From Bryobacteraceae bacterium (GTDB lineage: Bacteria > Acidobacteriota > Terriglobia > Bryobacterales > Bryobacteraceae), in the NCBI GenBank assembly GCA_030041985.1, contig JASIAM010000289.1, positions 1 to 32,199 of the forward strand: 32,199 nt of DNA, read 5' to 3'. The notes under the pieces were generated by a model that saw only the letters and a list, made by a program, of their open reading frames with translations, was not told the DNA's origin and searched no databases. The translations under genes were made by a program, and so were the position numbers. This document shows positions 30,920 to 32,199 of this stretch, piece by piece (the stretch's first letter is position 1; every line of letters begins with the position of its first letter).

Positions 30920-32199
30920 ATGGAAAACTTTGAAAAATACGTGGCAGAGCAAGATCAATTGCACCCAGGGGAGTCGCAGGGGTTAGAGTTGGTGGAGTCG
31001 CCCGAGCTACTGGAAACCGACTTCCCGGAGCATGAGGAGCACCACGAAGAATCTGTTTTTACCGATGACCCGGTACGCGTGTATCTGCGCGAGATGGGAT
31101 CGGTGCGTCTGCTTACGCGGCAGGCGGAAATCGATCTGGCTCGCCGGATGGAGTACGGCGCCATGCGGATGCGCAAGGCGCTCTCGCGCTCTCCGCTGGT
31201 GTGGAGGCGCGTGCTCGGGATCTATGAAGACCTGCGAAAGTCGAAAATCCGGCCGGATCAAGTGATGGAGCTTGGCTCGGACGAAGACGTTCGCGCCCAA
31301 GCCACAGCCGATGTGATGCGGCGCTTCGCCCGGTTCGTGCGTCTGCACCGGGACTGGATGGGCTTGCAGGGCAAATTGGAAGCCACCCCGGAACGGTACG
31401 TAAACGTACGGGCGGAGTTGCGAGGGCGCATTGTCCGTTTGTGGATCGAATGCTCGCGGCAGCTTCGCCGTATTCCGTTTCAGACGCCGCAGTGGAAGGA
31501 GTTTCGAGCGGCAGTGGATCTCGCGGCCGACGAAATCGGCCAGCTCGAAGCAGAACTGCATACAGCACGCGAGCAGTCCGCGCAGGCAGCGGAGTTGAAA
31601 CGGCGGATTCGCGATAAAGAAGCGGAGGCGGGAGCGAGTGGGAAGGCTATGCGCCGCTGGCTGAAGGCGGTACGGAAAGGGGACGCGGAAACGGCAGCGG
31701 CCAAAGCTGCGCTGGTGGAGGCTAACCTGCGCCTGGTGGTCTCGATTGCCAAAAAATATGTGAATCGCGGGTTGCATCTTCTCGACCTGGTGCAGGAAGG
31801 CAACATCGGACTGATGCGCGCCGCCGATAAGTTCGATTACCACCTGGGCTTTAAGTTCTCAACTTACGCCACCTGGTGGATCCGGCAAGCGGTGACGCGC
31901 GCCATCGCGGACCAATCGCGCACCATTCGCGTGCCGGTGCACATGAACGAAAGCCTGACCAAGTTTCTGCGCACCTCCCGGGAGCTGGAAAAGGAACTGG
32001 GGCACACGCCCCACGACGAGGAAATCGCCCGCCGCATGGAGACTACTGTAGAAAAGGTGGAGCACTTGCGGGTGATCTCACGCGACCCGGTATCGCTCGA
32101 CATTCCGGTGGGACGGGATGGCGAATCAGTGTTGGGAGACCTGCTACAAGGGCGTTCGGCGGATTCGATTCTGGAGCCGATTATCGCTCATGATGCGCA
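30920..32199 (+). CDS. RpoD-type primary sigma factor family (C-terminus outside window)
   Basis: The first 426 codons of a sigma-70 protein start at the ATG at 30920. The opening 45 residues are acidic (region 1.1-like but short). Region 1.2 is '[29 protein letters not shown]' at about 50-78. A non-conserved insertion of roughly 150 residues, rich in Arg and Glu, follows, as in RpoD. Region 2 is close to the housekeeping consensus: '[17 protein letters not shown]', '[56 protein letters not shown]'. Region 3 begins with '[14 protein letters not shown]'. Region 4 lies beyond the right edge. It directs RNA polymerase to -35/-10 promoters. The ribosome site is weak. Primary sigma or a close paralogue cannot be told apart without region 4 and the rest of the genome. 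Confidence 0.93.
   Translation, partial: MENFEKYVAEQDQLHPGESQGLELVESPELLETDFPEHEEHHEESVFTDDPVRVYLREMGSVRLLTRQAEIDLARRMEYGAMRMRKALSRSPLVWRRVLGIYEDLRKSKIRPDQVMELGSDEDVRAQATADVMRRFARFVRLHRDWMGLQGKLEATPERYVNVRAELRGRIVRLWIECSRQLRRIPFQTPQWKEFRAAVDLAADEIGQLEAELHTAREQSAQAAELKRRIRDKEAEAGASGKAMRRWLKAVRKGDAETAAAKAALVEANLRLVVSIAKKYVNRGLHLLDLVQEGNIGLMRAADKFDYHLGFKFSTYATWWIRQAVTRAIADQSRTIRVPVHMNESLTKFLRTSRELEKELGHTPHDEEIARRMETTVEKVEHLRVISRDPVSLDIPVGRDGESVLGDLLQGRSADSILEPIIAHDA

Noticed and set aside
1-32199. CRISPR array, transposase or insertion sequence
   Set aside because: No regularly spaced repeats and no transposase or integrase motifs were seen; the only mobile footprint is the tRNA-Arg islet.

Overview
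The window looks like chromosome of a GC-rich, aerobic, heterotrophic soil acidobacterium, probably from the Solibacter/Bryobacter lineage. This is inferred from gene content: a DUF1592-DUF1552 pair beside an exported ankyrin protein, a small CHRD protein, a secreted protein of the acidobacterial 'DFSGVW' type, and a cytochrome c-PQQ dehydrogenase with a Gly/Arg-rich linker. I could not run a database search, so taxonomy and family names rest on recognised motifs.

Layout. 1-3574 (minus): the N-terminal 1191 residues of a giant uncharacterised protein that runs off the left edge; it has a propeller-like N-terminal region followed by long amphipathic helices. 3964-11391 (plus): an IorAB/NicAB-type molybdenum hydroxylase, a stand-alone GH97 N-terminal domain, an esterase, a CHRD protein and a PQQ dehydrogenase. 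11457-12270: tRNA-Arg(ACG), then a 737-bp islet bounded by a second copy of the tRNA 3' end; it carries a DUF433 antitoxin-like gene and what I read as the frameshifted remains of its DUF5615 PIN-like toxin. 12351-15792 (plus): a type B carboxylesterase and a Tat-exported thiamine-diphosphate enzyme. 21108-15811 (minus): a coupled operon of ankyrin protein, DUF1592 cytochrome and DUF1552 Tat protein. 21248-21934 (plus): a short ROK-family kinase. 24556-21954 (minus): a 'DFSGVW' protein, then soxC-like and soxD-like genes. 27217-24676 (minus): a NicC-like flavin monooxygenase and an MFS transporter. 27288-28274 (plus): a FecR-domain protein closed by a strong terminator. 29877-28351 (minus): a ClpB-type AAA+ ATPase fused to a response-regulator receiver domain. 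30529-30054 (minus): a cold-shock protein and IF-1, with an intrinsic-terminator hairpin in the leader. 30920-end (plus): an RpoD-type sigma factor cut by the right edge.

How the genes fit together. About two thirds of the window encodes exported proteins. Four carry twin-arginine signals (molybdenum hydroxylase large subunit, ThDP enzyme, DUF1552 protein, SoxC), and three carry c-type heme motifs (PQQ dehydrogenase, DUF1592 protein, SoxD). This suggests a periplasmic oxidation hub feeding electrons to cytochrome c. The NicAB/IorAB-type hydroxylase and the NicC-like monooxygenase with its transporter could serve one N-heteroaromatic pathway, but they are 18 kb apart. The right end changes to information processing and stress functions (AAA+-REC, CspA, IF-1, sigma factor).

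Most notable: the tRNA-Arg attachment-site duplication around a decayed toxin-antitoxin module; the AAA+-receiver fusion; the terminator hairpin before the cold-shock gene; soxCD without the other sox genes in view; the exported ThDP enzyme; and the giant propeller/helix protein.
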